NCBI RefSeq assembly: GCF_014287435.1
Contig: NZ_JACOPG010000002.1
Span: 496,001-560,000 of the forward strand
From: Roseburia lenta
Lineage (GTDB): Bacteria > Bacillota > Clostridia > Lachnospirales > Lachnospiraceae
Direction of reading: 5' to 3'
Length of the DNA: 64,000 nucleotides
Position 1 is the first letter of the stretch, and each line of letters opens with the position of its first letter. Made by a program: the position numbers and the translations under genes. The notes beneath the pieces were generated by a model. It ran no database searches. It worked only from the letters and a program-made list of their open reading frames with translations, and was not told the origin of the DNA. Below are positions 7,334 through 16,017 of this stretch, in pieces.

Positions 7334-9631
7334 CTAAATTCTCGTTGTGATCAGTTCGCAAGTCCCCTCGATATGAAGAACCTTGCGCCCTGCGGAAACA
7401 AAAATACTGTCTCCTGCTCCAAAGGAAATGCTTTCCTCTCCACATGATATTATGCCATTTCCAGCCAAAATCACAAGAGAAACAAAAGATGCTTCATCCA
7501 CATAAAGTGTCTGTTTTTCCCGAATCCGGTACTTTTCACACTGAAAATACTTGCATAGGCTCAACTGCTGCACCACATTTCCATCTTTTTCCTGTGGCTC
7601 CAGCAAACCAAATGCTCCCTGCTCATAAGGTTCAAAATTCATGACATCCAGTGCCTTATCCACATGGAGCGGACGCTTCTTGCCCTCCTTATCCACACGA
7701 TCGTAGTCATATACACGATAGGTGGAATTGGAATTCTGCTGGATCTCGCAGATCAGGATACCTGCACCAATGGCATGGATCGTCCCCGCCGGGATAAAGA
7801 TCACGTCCCCCTTTTTGACATAAACCTTATTCAACACTTCCGTGATGGAATTGTCCGCCAGACGTTTTCGCACTTCCTCCTCAGATACCCTGCGCGAAAA
7901 GCCGCAATACAGATAAGCGCCTTCTACGGCATCCATCACATACCACATTTCATTTTTGCCAAACTCTTTTTCATGAACAAAAGCATAGTCATCCCCGGGA
8001 TGGATCTGCACGGAAAGCGGTTTTGCCGCATCGATAAACTTGATCAGGATCGGGAAACGGTCAAAGGTACGGCTTTTCCAGCCGCAGACTTTCGATCCAT
8101 ATTGGCGGATAAAATCGCCAAACGGCTGATCATCAAAAGTCCCCCCGACAATATGGCTCTGTCCATCTTTATGCGCCGATAATTCCCATGATTCCGCAGT
8201 GATATCATAGGGGCTCTGTTTGCCGAACTGTCTTACCAGACGATCCCCTCCCCACAGATAGTCCTTGTATGCCGGAGATAAGAGATACAGTTCCGGTAAT
8301 TTCTTTCCTGCCATCGGCACCTCGTCCAGATGGATCATGTCTCGTTCATCAATCTCCTGCCCTGTGTCGACCTCGATCACGACTATATTCTGGTCTCCAT
8401 CATTAAACAGTCGATGCATCTGATTGGGCAGAATATTGATACTTTCATGCTCCCGGATATGTATTACTCTGCCATCCAATTCTATTGCAAGTTGACCTTG
8501 TATCACGGCATAGTTCTCATTTCTTTTCTCGTGAGAATGTGCCGATAAGGTCGCTCCCGGATACATCAGAATACGCCGCACACGATAGCCCGGTGCCTGT
8601 GCGATGATCTCCCGCATACCCCAGTTACGATATACCATGGGACTATAGTTAAAATATGCCTCATAAGTATCCGGCGCCTCTGCGATAATGCTCTTGATAT
8701 CCTGCTCAGATTCCTTTCTGGTAATATAAATGGCATCCTCTGTATTGACCACAAACAGATCATCCAGATCATTGCCCACGATCAACTGCCGATCGGTCTG
8801 ATTGATGACCGTCGTATTCTTGCAATCACGCAAAATGGTATTTTTGTGTTCTTTTCCGACGGACACACTCTCATAAGAGTGGAAATTACTGACATCCTGC
8901 CACTGCATAAAAAGCGGTATCACAGATAGATGATCTGATGTCTCAAGAAGTGCTTTCTCTATGTGAATACGTCCGGTCTTATATACGCCGGATGGACTTT
9001 CATGCTCTTTTTCATACTTTTCCTGCCGGATCCGCAAAGTATCTTCCAATTCTTCCTGCAACATGCCATTATTACAAAGGATCATGCCACTATTCCACAA
9101 AATATCATCCTGATAGAATAATTGTTGGGCAAGCGCCTTGGATGGCTTTTCAATAAAACGGCTGACATGATTTCCCTGATGCCGGATATAGCCATAACCT
9201 GTTTTCGGTGCATCCGCCCGAACACCAAACAGAACATACTGTCCCTGCTCTGCCAGCGTCTTTGCCTGATAAAGGGCATCCGAATATCCCTCACCGATCA
9301 AAACCAGATCTGCCGGCATGATCAGTACCATTTCTTCTTTGGAAAGAACAGAACTCGCCTTGAGTACCGCCGGTGCCGTACCAAGTGCCTCCGTCTCCAC
9401 AATGATCTGGTAGGAGATCCCCTGGAACTGGTTCATCTGCCCTTCAACAATCTCCTGGTATTCCTGATTGGTAACGATGACAAACTCATCACAAAAAGGA
9501 ATATTACGGATAATGGTCTCCTGGAACAAAGAATTATCCTGGTTCAGATTCAAGAATTGTTTGGGTGCATTTTTTCTGGAAAGCGGCCACAACCGGTCAC
9601 CTGCGCCCCCCGCTAATATGATTGCTTTCAC
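7334..9631 (-). CDS. Trifunctional ManC - type II PMI cupin - type I PMI fusion
   Basis: The 765-residue product looks like three enzymes in one chain. Residues 1 to about 290 form a mannose-1-phosphate guanylyltransferase (GGAGDRLWPLSR, FIEKPSKALA, LWNSGMI). About 330-425 is a type II phosphomannose isomerase cupin (YPGATLSAHSHEKRNE, then LPNQMHRLFN). About 445-765 is a class I ManA-like isomerase (DYLWGGDRL, PLSVQIHPGDDYA, KNEMWYV, IPAGTIHAIG, STYRVYDYDR) with metal-binding His/Glu residues visible. It could convert fructose 6-phosphate to GDP-mannose with only a mutase in between. The start is GTG at 9631 with TAGGAGT upstream. ManC-cupin fusions are common; the extra ManA domain is unusual. 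Confidence 0.92.
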   Translation of the reverse strand: MKAIILAGGAGDRLWPLSRKNAPKQFLNLNQDNSLFQETIIRNIPFCDEFVIVTNQEYQEIVEGQMNQFQGISYQIIVETEALGTAPAVLKASSVLSKEEMVLIMPADLVLIGEGYSDALYQAKTLAEQGQYVLFGVRADAPKTGYGYIRHQGNHVSRFIEKPSKALAQQLFYQDDILWNSGMILCNNGMLQEELEDTLRIRQEKYEKEHESPSGVYKTGRIHIEKALLETSDHLSVIPLFMQWQDVSNFHSYESVSVGKEHKNTILRDCKNTTVINQTDRQLIVGNDLDDLFVVNTEDAIYITRKESEQDIKSIIAEAPDTYEAYFNYSPMVYRNWGMREIIAQAPGYRVRRILMYPGATLSAHSHEKRNENYAVIQGQLAIELDGRVIHIREHESINILPNQMHRLFNDGDQNIVVIEVDTGQEIDERDMIHLDEVPMAGKKLPELYLLSPAYKDYLWGGDRLVRQFGKQSPYDITAESWELSAHKDGQSHIVGGTFDDQPFGDFIRQYGSKVCGWKSRTFDRFPILIKFIDAAKPLSVQIHPGDDYAFVHEKEFGKNEMWYVMDAVEGAYLYCGFSRRVSEEEVRKRLADNSITEVLNKVYVKKGDVIFIPAGTIHAIGAGILICEIQQNSNSTYRVYDYDRVDKEGKKRPLHVDKALDVMNFEPYEQGAFGLLEPQEKDGNVVQQLSLCKYFQCEKYRIREKQTLYVDEASFVSLVILAGNGIISCGEESISFGAGDSIFVSAGRKVLHIEGTCELITTRI

Positions 9632-9654
9632 TGATCTACTCCTATCATTAAAAT

Positions 9655-10639
9655 CTATCTAAGATACTCCTTCAAATCGTACCACACGCATTCCTCAATC
9701 TCCCTCGCTATTCTCTCACAGCGAGTCTTATCCATTCCGACTTTTTTCCCCACTGCAACAAGATCTTTCATGCCCGGATTCCTGCCGTTGCCGTCTACTG
9801 TTGTTGTGTGTTCACCATAGTACGTGTTACTGTAAGTCAAATCATAAGCAGGACTCATATGCCATTTTTTTCTTTCTTCATCATAGATAAATGAAAAATT
9901 TTTGGCGTGATCGTCACGGTTATGCGCATACACATTAAAACACATCCTTCTTCTACAACTCTATCAAAACGCTTTGTTCCAAAATAACCAGAACTGGTCT
10001 GTGACGGAAAAAGTCTTGTCTCTGTCATCTCAATCCCACATTTTCTAGCACAAAGGGAATAATCATACTCCATCTTTCCACTATTCTGCTTATCAACATG
10101 TGCCGGAAACTTTATAATCCAATATTTGTCATTGATCTGCGTCATAATCTTTGGTCTTGCCCCACCACTGGTTCCACCCAATTGATACAATTCATCTAAT
10201 TTCTCCGCATATTCTGTTAAGAGAATTTTTTGACATTGTCTGGCCAATTCATCTAAATCAGCCTGACTTTCTGCCAATCTGATGGAATATGCTGGCTGAT
10301 ATGTTAGCGCTCCCATACCAGCAGTTCCTACAATCGCAAGGCGATCCAAGACATTGTAAGAACTAATATTCTCGCCATGCTCTTTTATAATCCGCTCTAA
10401 AAGTAACTGCCCCATGCATCTGGAAGACTATCGGCAAATACACCAAATAATCCATTAAAATATAACTTTGAAGGAACAAAGACACCTCTTTTCAAGGGTA
10501 ATGAAAAGGGACTGATGGAAAAACCCTTTTCCAGCCACACGTCACTGTACGAAAATGCCACCTTATGATTGGATGTTTCCGCAAGTATTCCTACCTTGTC
10601 ACTGCCGAGATAAACCTCCAGTCCTTTCTCTGTTTTCAT
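9655..10639 (-). pseudogene. hipA: hipA-like toxin kinase, frameshifted and internally deleted
   Basis: Three reading frames together give a HipA-like kinase. The first (10639 to about 10413) begins MKTEKGLEVYLGSDKVG and ends at DSLPDAWG. The frame then shifts at the C run 10410-10413 and resumes as QLLLERIIKEHG, which looks like loss of one base. The middle part has GTSGGARPKIM and ends at KRFDRVVEEG. About 70-80 residues that HipA proteins normally have are then missing, and a third frame begins with FNVYAHNRDDHAKNF and SPAYDL, the catalytic and metal-binding motifs. Two frame changes plus a deletion make an active kinase very unlikely. It overlaps the 3' end of hipB, as is normal for the pair. 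Confidence 0.85.
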
Positions 10640-10904
10640 TGATTACCTCCTGAATATCCTGATATGGCACTTGTGAAAACAAATCTCTCAGTTCATCCGC
10701 CAGTCCCAATGCCATAGCCAACTTAGTCAACGATAATAAGGAAATCTGTCCTGTTGTTTCAAATCGTTTGACAGAGCCATAACTAACACCGCTAAGATCT
10801 GCTAAACTCCGTTGAGATATCTGACGTCGTTTGCGGATATTTCGCAAATGCTCTGCTACTTTCTTATCTAATTCTTCTGCCGTTTCCCAAACCAAGGCTT
10901 CCAT
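10599..10904 (-). CDS. hipB: HipB-like XRE-family antitoxin/repressor
   Basis: The 101-residue protein has a helix-turn-helix of the Cro/CI (XRE) type at about 18-70, with RKRRQISQRSLADLSGVSYG and a recognition-helix sequence VKRFETTGQISL. In hipBA pairs this protein represses the operon and neutralises HipA. ATG at 10904 was chosen because AAGGAG lies seven bases upstream; the longer frame to 10946 has no such site. The gene overlaps hipA by about 40 bp. It appears intact although its partner is broken, so it may persist only as a repressor or as a decaying remnant. Confidence 0.85.
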   Translation of the reverse strand: MEALVWETAEELDKKVAEHLRNIRKRRQISQRSLADLSGVSYGSVKRFETTGQISLLSLTKLAMALGLADELRDLFSQVPYQDIQEVINENRERTGGLSRQ

Positions 10905-10920
10905 TTCAGTGCTCCTTTTG

Positions 10921-10975
10921 GATAATATATTGTTCAATTTATGCATTTTTGCTTATTTTTGTATAATATATTATC
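10921..10975. promoter_or_regulatory. Inverted AT-rich repeat upstream of hipB, candidate operator
   Basis: GATAATATATTGTTC at 10921-10935 is matched in reverse orientation by GTATAATATATTATC at 10961-10975, so GATAATATATTRT faces inward from both sides about 25 bp apart. HipB-type repressors bind inverted repeats in their own promoter, and this pair lies directly before the hipB start. The high AT content means chance palindromes are possible. Confidence 0.4.
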
Positions 10976-11006
10976 TATAATAGCATGGTTTTATCGATGA
11001 TTCAAC

Positions 11007-12005
11007 CTAATAAAATCCCAGATATCTCCCAAGTTTTTTTCCACATATACGCTGCCCAATCCATACACACAGATAAGTGAGTATCAAGGTCAGTATCGTG
11101 TTAAGAGGAAATAAAAATCCTGTATTATGCCTCAAAAAATATATCACTAGGGGATGCACCAGATAAATACCAAAGGAAGCATCACCAATAGAAATCACGA
11201 TTCGCCTAAAAATTTCTTTTTTACTACCTTTCTCCGTATATATTTCATCTTTATGAAGACCTGTAATATAAAAAAACACCAGCACACACACACATCCTGT
11301 CACAAACATAGACGAAAGTTTGACCTGTGTTGTAGCAAAATCTTCTCTGCCAAAAGATAGCCAGAATTTTCCTTCCAACACTTCTAAAAACATTGCCAGC
11401 CCCATAACTATACTCCACTGTTGATATCTGCCGTGTATCCGAATTATTCCTCTTCTAAAAAGCATTCCCAGATAAACAAAAGATATCCAAACCAGGCAGT
11501 TATTGATATTCCTTGGATAAATCAGATAGTGTCCCGTCAATGCCCAGATTACCTCGACCAGAATTGCCACCGGCGTAATAGCAAGTCCCAGCCAATAATA
11601 TCTTGCATCTAATAGTTTCCATAAAATTGGCACAAGCAATGTGATCTGCAGATAAACAAAAATATAGTAGTAAATGCTACTCTCCTGAAATGTCAGCAGG
11701 TTCCATGCCAGATCCTGATAATCTCCATAAACCACGCAAAGCAAAAGTGACCAGACTAGGTAGGGTATGAATACCCTAAGTATTCTTTTTGTGTAAAATA
11801 CCTTCACATCCTCTATACGGGGTGTCAGAAAACCTGATAAAAAAAGAAATACTCCAACACCAAAATTCACTAACGGACGGATGTATAGTTCATATGGACT
11901 CTGCCCTACGGTATGAATCACTAGCACAGATATAATGGCTATCGCCCGAATAATCTGTATTCTATTTTTAGATTTTTCATTTAGTGGTATCATTTCGGCT
12001 TCCAT
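11007..12005 (-). CDS. Acyltransferase-3 family membrane protein
   Basis: This 332-residue, about ten-segment membrane protein belongs to acyltransferase family 3 (OafA/WecH-like). The N-terminal motif RIQIIRAIAIISVLVIHTVG holds the conserved R-x10-H pair, followed by GVGVFLFLSGFLTPR and KRILRVFIPYLVWS. The C-terminal SFGIYLVHPLVIYFLR is also typical. Members move acetyl or other acyl groups across the membrane onto surface sugars. ATG directly follows the stop of the upstream acyltransferase gene; ATG at residue 5 is an alternative. It is one of ten such genes in the locus. The acceptor is unknown. Confidence 0.88.
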   Translation of the reverse strand: MEAEMIPLNEKSKNRIQIIRAIAIISVLVIHTVGQSPYELYIRPLVNFGVGVFLFLSGFLTPRIEDVKVFYTKRILRVFIPYLVWSLLLCVVYGDYQDLAWNLLTFQESSIYYYIFVYLQITLLVPILWKLLDARYYWLGLAITPVAILVEVIWALTGHYLIYPRNINNCLVWISFVYLGMLFRRGIIRIHGRYQQWSIVMGLAMFLEVLEGKFWLSFGREDFATTQVKLSSMFVTGCVCVLVFFYITGLHKDEIYTEKGSKKEIFRRIVISIGDASFGIYLVHPLVIYFLRHNTGFLFPLNTILTLILTYLCVWIGQRICGKKLGRYLGFY

Positions 12006-12995
12006 TTATTGACGTGCGTCAAGTTTTCTTGTATGTTTTATTATAATTTTCCAGACCAGAACTATCCCTACAATCAGTCCGGTCTGAAGTAGGGACATAA
12101 CGAATATACTATGTATTCCCAAGCCCTGACACAAAGCCTTCCAATCGCTAAACTGCCGAAAGATATTGGCTAGACACAGTATTTCTAAGGTATTTTGCCC
12201 ACACCAGACAATCATTGATCCCAGCAAAGGTATTCTTTTCATAAAATGACTGCAGAATACAACGAGATAGGTTCCTGCGATAGCAGAAAAAATACATAGA
12301 GGGAAACCTTCGTAAACACGATTTGCCATGACAAGCAGGCCGAAACAGATCCCCAACATCCATATGACAAGCATCATTGCTAGAATTCCCATACGCATCC
12401 ATGAGAATCTATATAATTTCTCCCAGGATAGTTTTTTCGCTGCGTCGCCAACCGCCACAAAAAGCACCGCCATCATCCCCTGATCCAAATAATAAAAATT
12501 GGCACTTCCATACTTTTGTGATAAACAGTAGCCCAGTACAAAAACAAGCAAAACCAGTATGATCTGCATATACCGATTTTTCGTCAGACATTTGATGCCA
12601 ACATAAATCATAAGAGCCTCAAACAATGCCAGCAAAAACCACAAAAGCCAGATATCCCTTGCACAAAGTGTATCAACCATCTTATGAAACAGATAGTTGC
12701 CTGTTGCCTGCCAGTTAGCGTGCAGAATAAATATGGCCTTGAAAAAACCTACAAGTATTGCCAGTCCGGCAAACTCCAGATATGGCAAAAGCAGTCCTTT
12801 CGCTTTCTTTTTCAAAGTCTGTCTAAATGGTTGATCTTTCAGAAGATATCCGCTAATGATAAAAAACAAGGGCATGTGAAAAGAGGTAATGACCTTTCCA
12901 TGCCCTATAATATGATCATAAATCATTAGAAGAATGGCAAATCCTCTGGCAAAATCCAGTGTTAAGTTGCGTTTTTTTTCTTCTTTTCGTCCCAT
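12006..12995 (-). CDS. Acyltransferase-3 family membrane protein
   Basis: This 329-residue multi-pass protein has the acyltransferase-3 pattern NLTLDFARGFAILLMIYDHI, then FHMPLFFIISGYLLKDQ and KKAKGLLLPYLEF. The HMPLFFxxSG block is close to fucose 4-O-acetylase-like members. It should O-acylate an exported glycan or its lipid-linked precursor. It lies immediately upstream of another acyltransferase gene. Its first 34 bases overlap the 3' end of a decayed AAA ATPase gene, which suggests that the acyltransferase pair and the ATPase were once adjacent cargo. Confidence 0.85.
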   Translation of the reverse strand: MGRKEEKKRNLTLDFARGFAILLMIYDHIIGHGKVITSFHMPLFFIISGYLLKDQPFRQTLKKKAKGLLLPYLEFAGLAILVGFFKAIFILHANWQATGNYLFHKMVDTLCARDIWLLWFLLALFEALMIYVGIKCLTKNRYMQIILVLLVFVLGYCLSQKYGSANFYYLDQGMMAVLFVAVGDAAKKLSWEKLYRFSWMRMGILAMMLVIWMLGICFGLLVMANRVYEGFPLCIFSAIAGTYLVVFCSHFMKRIPLLGSMIVWCGQNTLEILCLANIFRQFSDWKALCQGLGIHSIFVMSLLQTGLIVGIVLVWKIIIKHTRKLDARQ

Positions 12996-13500
12996 GTCTG
13001 GTACTCTTCCAATCTCTTGATAAAACCATCAAATTCAGGAACCGTAAAGTCCAATTCTCGGTATCGAACCGGATATATAATTTCCTTTCTTTTACAGACA
13101 AGGAAAATGTGCTATTTGAAGGATCAAAAGAAACATTCAAGGATTTGACTGCATCAAGTGCAGCCTCTACCAGATGCTACAACTTGTCTTTGGCACTGTA
13201 CTTACGAATGTATGCTTGTGCACATGCAGATATTTGAGAGATAAAATCATTTCTTGTCTCCACCTCTATGTGTCTGCTGAAAATCTCCTTGTCCTCTGCA
13301 ATTTCCTCCAGCGCATTTAACAAGACCGTCTCCCCCCCGAAGCCCACTATAAATAATAGATTGTGTCGGTATGTTAAGCCGCAAAGTTTCAAATATCTGT
13401 GCTACTTCTTCCAGATCCTGATCACGTCCAGCGAGAACCAGAGGCTTCGTTCCCGCTCCCGGTCTATACGGATTTATAAGTTTATTCTTCTTATTACCAT
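12962..13500 (-). pseudogene. Remnant of an AAA (Orc1/Cdc6-like) ATPase gene
   Basis: On the minus strand a frame reads INPYRPGAGTKPLVLAGRD, then DLEEVAQIFETL and IIYSGLRGG, the start of a known family of Orc1/Cdc6-like AAA ATPases. A frame change falls within the Walker A motif (expected GLRGxGKTVLLNAL; only ETVLLNALEEIAED resumes). An in-frame TAG follows at 13177-13179 after KYSAKDKL, with clear continuation as HLVEAALDAVKSLN. The gene then jumps, in another frame, to a C-terminal tail FTVPEFDGFIKRLEEYQTW ending at 12962. Two frame changes, a stop, a missing middle and no usable start mark it as dead. Family assignment rests on recalled motif patterns. Confidence 0.7.
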
Positions 13501-13612
13501 CACCTCATGGTTCTAATATGCCATTTAATCGCACCCGCATCAGTGCCTCTACGTTATCATATGTAAATTTACACAATTGATTTTGCTATAAGTTTTCTCA
13601 ATTGCATCTTTC

Positions 13613-13775
13613 TTATTTTATTAGTTTATATGCTTTCCAATCGACAATCGAAACTCCCGCAACATATTCCTCTCCTGTGTAACCCAAATCACCTGCAACT
13701 TTATCAAGAGCCCCTTTCTCATCAGCATAGTGATTCGCATAAATGCTAGCTTTTCCTTCTAGCTCTAAAAACTAA
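13613..13775 (-). pseudogene. C-terminal fragment of an unknown protein
   Basis: A frame on the minus strand reads FLELEGKASIYANHYADEKG then LDKVAGDLGYTGEEYVAGVS and ends WKAYKLIK before TAA at 13613-13615. A TAG precedes the first Phe and there is no start codon or ribosome site, so this looks like the tail of a protein whose front is gone. The family is not recognised. It lies between the dead ATPase gene and the DUF6020-like gene. The stretch 13501-13612 shows only a 26-codon open frame ending LMRVRLNGILEP, with nothing identifiable. Confidence 0.4.
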
Positions 13776-13808
13776 TTTAGGGGAGCAAATTCTCTCTTAT
13801 GAACTCTT

Positions 13809-15446
13809 CTATTTGTATCCTATATCTCTCCATGTCATAGTTAAAACAAATGGCAACGAAAGTAATATGTAAAAACTATAGCGGTAGATCATAGACGCAG
13901 GACTTGCAACCATCATACATCCCCAACATAAATACAGTGGCAGAAACGTTAACATTAATTTATATCGTTTATTTTTCCAGGCAATACATGTACACAAATT
14001 TAAAAGTAAAAACATAATTCCTGGCGTAAGCCACAGGTTCCATTCGCAGGCATCTTCATAAAATCCTTGAAGCAATTTAGTCAAACCATTCGGCAATAAA
14101 GAATCATTTTTCAAGGATATGCTTGCTAAGTATTCGCCCCATATACTAGTATCCCCTGTATTATTATTAAGTTTTAGAAAAATTGATTGCGTCTTATCAA
14201 CCGCGTTCGTATTGTATGCAGCCAAACTCCAATTTCCATACGTGTGATACAGATATGCCTTCACATAGATTGTAAGATTCTTTTTTAACATACTTGCCCA
14301 TGTTTGCAAAAATTCTTTTTTGTGCGCGGCTAGATAAAGGTTATCAAAATGCTCGTCAAACTTTATTGGATCCACAAACGCAAAAGCATAATTTTGTCTC
14401 CACTTTTCTTCTGGCAATACCGCATACAGCACTTCTTCCTCATCTTCTGATATGTTTCCATTCCACACAACAGTTGCAGCCATTTGGACTAATGGTACAC
14501 TCATAGACTCTCTAAACGACTCATCATATCCTCCAAATCGAACATTCTTTGCATAATCCAAGCCACTATTCAATACTACTAATGTGATTAGAAGTATCGC
14601 CAAATGTTTTCTTTGGCTTTTACAAAAAATAAACAACAATATCATAATCGGCACTAATACCAATTTACCATTAGAACGAGAAAACCAAACAACGAAAACT
14701 GCCACAACAATCTGCCACCAGCATGCTTTTTCTCCGTGTATCAAATCGTAAATGTTCGGTAACAACAGAAAAAACGCATATGTAAACCATGTATCCTTCA
14801 ATAAAGCAATCGTATAATTCCCTATCAATGGCATAGCCATAATATATATCATATTCAAGATAAGCAACCACTTGGCTATGCCTTTCCTCGCAATCCACCG
14901 CAAATAGTTGGCAACAATATAGGATGCTGCAAAAATTTGCAAAATGACAATGATAGCATATGCTATGGTTGCATTTTTACACATAAAAAAGATGCCCTGA
15001 AAAATACCATATATAATCATCTGAAACATCGCTGGTTGAAGCGTATTCTGCCAAAATCCCATCAAACAGTTGATTGTATCGTTCATCCCTGTTCCAGGAA
15101 AATATAATGCCAACAATATTCCTAATAAAAACGAGTATATAATAAATGTACTCCAAAATACTCTGTTTTCATTATATGGTTTCATTGTGGCGACATTAGT
15201 TTGATGCGCTCCTTTATCAACAACGGTAATCAACAGATACGCCATAATGGAAAGTATGGCACACACTAAAAGTCCTCTTTCATTAACTAGGTCAATGTCA
15301 TACCTCAAAAATCCTCCTTTATCTACTGCTACCGGATTCAATTGATAAGTACACATACCTGCAATACCTACTGAAAAAGAGAATAATAGGTATATTAGTT
15401 GACATTCGATATTTCGTCGCCCTATGTTTTTTATATTTCTTAACAT
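13809..15446 (-). CDS. DUF6020-like multi-pass membrane protein
   Basis: This 545-residue protein has about a dozen hydrophobic segments and a soluble extracytoplasmic region near residues 300-450. The motifs YFPGTGMNDT and ALLKDTWFTYAFF match YPGTSNEDT and MLKDTVYATF in the protein encoded at 50583-52568, so the two are distant paralogues. The acidic loop after the second membrane segment resembles GT-C glycosyltransferases that use lipid-linked sugars, which is an inference. The gene is clearly AT-rich compared with the rest of the locus, which suggests a separate origin. It lies between a decayed fkbH copy and the orphan fragment. Confidence 0.7.
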   Translation of the reverse strand: MLRNIKNIGRRNIECQLIYLLFSFSVGIAGMCTYQLNPVAVDKGGFLRYDIDLVNERGLLVCAILSIMAYLLITVVDKGAHQTNVATMKPYNENRVFWSTFIIYSFLLGILLALYFPGTGMNDTINCLMGFWQNTLQPAMFQMIIYGIFQGIFFMCKNATIAYAIIVILQIFAASYIVANYLRWIARKGIAKWLLILNMIYIMAMPLIGNYTIALLKDTWFTYAFFLLLPNIYDLIHGEKACWWQIVVAVFVVWFSRSNGKLVLVPIMILLFIFCKSQRKHLAILLITLVVLNSGLDYAKNVRFGGYDESFRESMSVPLVQMAATVVWNGNISEDEEEVLYAVLPEEKWRQNYAFAFVDPIKFDEHFDNLYLAAHKKEFLQTWASMLKKNLTIYVKAYLYHTYGNWSLAAYNTNAVDKTQSIFLKLNNNTGDTSIWGEYLASISLKNDSLLPNGLTKLLQGFYEDACEWNLWLTPGIMFLLLNLCTCIAWKNKRYKLMLTFLPLYLCWGCMMVASPASMIYRYSFYILLSLPFVLTMTWRDIGYK

Positions 15447-15499
15447 TATTCTTTTCTCTCCTTCACTAACATCTATATGTTCTCCTCTCTACCTTATTT

Positions 15500-16003
15500 C
15501 TACTTTCTATTTATACTAATTACATCATTCATTCTTTTCCAGGATGATGAAATCTCTAATTCCCATTCGCTATTTTCTGATGCATCACATGCCACCTGTG
15601 AAAATCCCATCTTACCGTAAAAATCCTTTACCATCGCATTTTTCGCAGTTGGATAATAGAAGCCGCGGATCTTTTTGATTCCCTTATTTTGACAAGTCTC
15701 TATCAGGGTATCCAGCATAGCGTATTCCATATCCCTTTTTAAAACACGGCAACTCATGATCCACAATTCAATGTGACATTCTTCTTTAACCCTCTTGCCG
15801 ATGACTACAGATATGCATGATAATCTGTAAAAGCATGCTGACTTTTCTTTCGATTCGCATTAGCACGGTACATGTCATTACGTTTCTGATCATCTTCGGA
15901 CAAAATCGTTGTCTCAAAAAATCCATTGCGGTCTAAAATACGGATATAATCTCTTGCATCCCCGATCTCCGGCGCGCATACCCCATCTAAATTTTGCGCC
16001 ACA
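15500..16003 (-). pseudogene. Decayed partial copy of the fkbH-like gene
   Basis: The sequence repeats the C-terminal half of the gene at 17069-18856. The first part (16003 to about 15805) matches AQNLDGVCAPEIGDARDYIR to TDYHAYL with few changes. The second part (15766-15500) matches WIMSCRVLKRDMEYAMLDTL onward. Between them 208 bases of the intact gene are missing. The join falls on TATCTG, present at both edges in the intact copy, so deletion by short-repeat recombination is likely. As 208 is not a multiple of three, the copy stops at once (CTG TAG). The last 20 or so residues diverge from the intact gene. Confidence 0.9.
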
Positions 16004-16017
16004 ATACCATTTCCTAA

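Noticed and set aside
9655..16003. Insertion sequence or prophage as the cause of the scarred region
   Set aside because: No transposase, integrase, terminal inverted repeats or target duplications were found in either strand.
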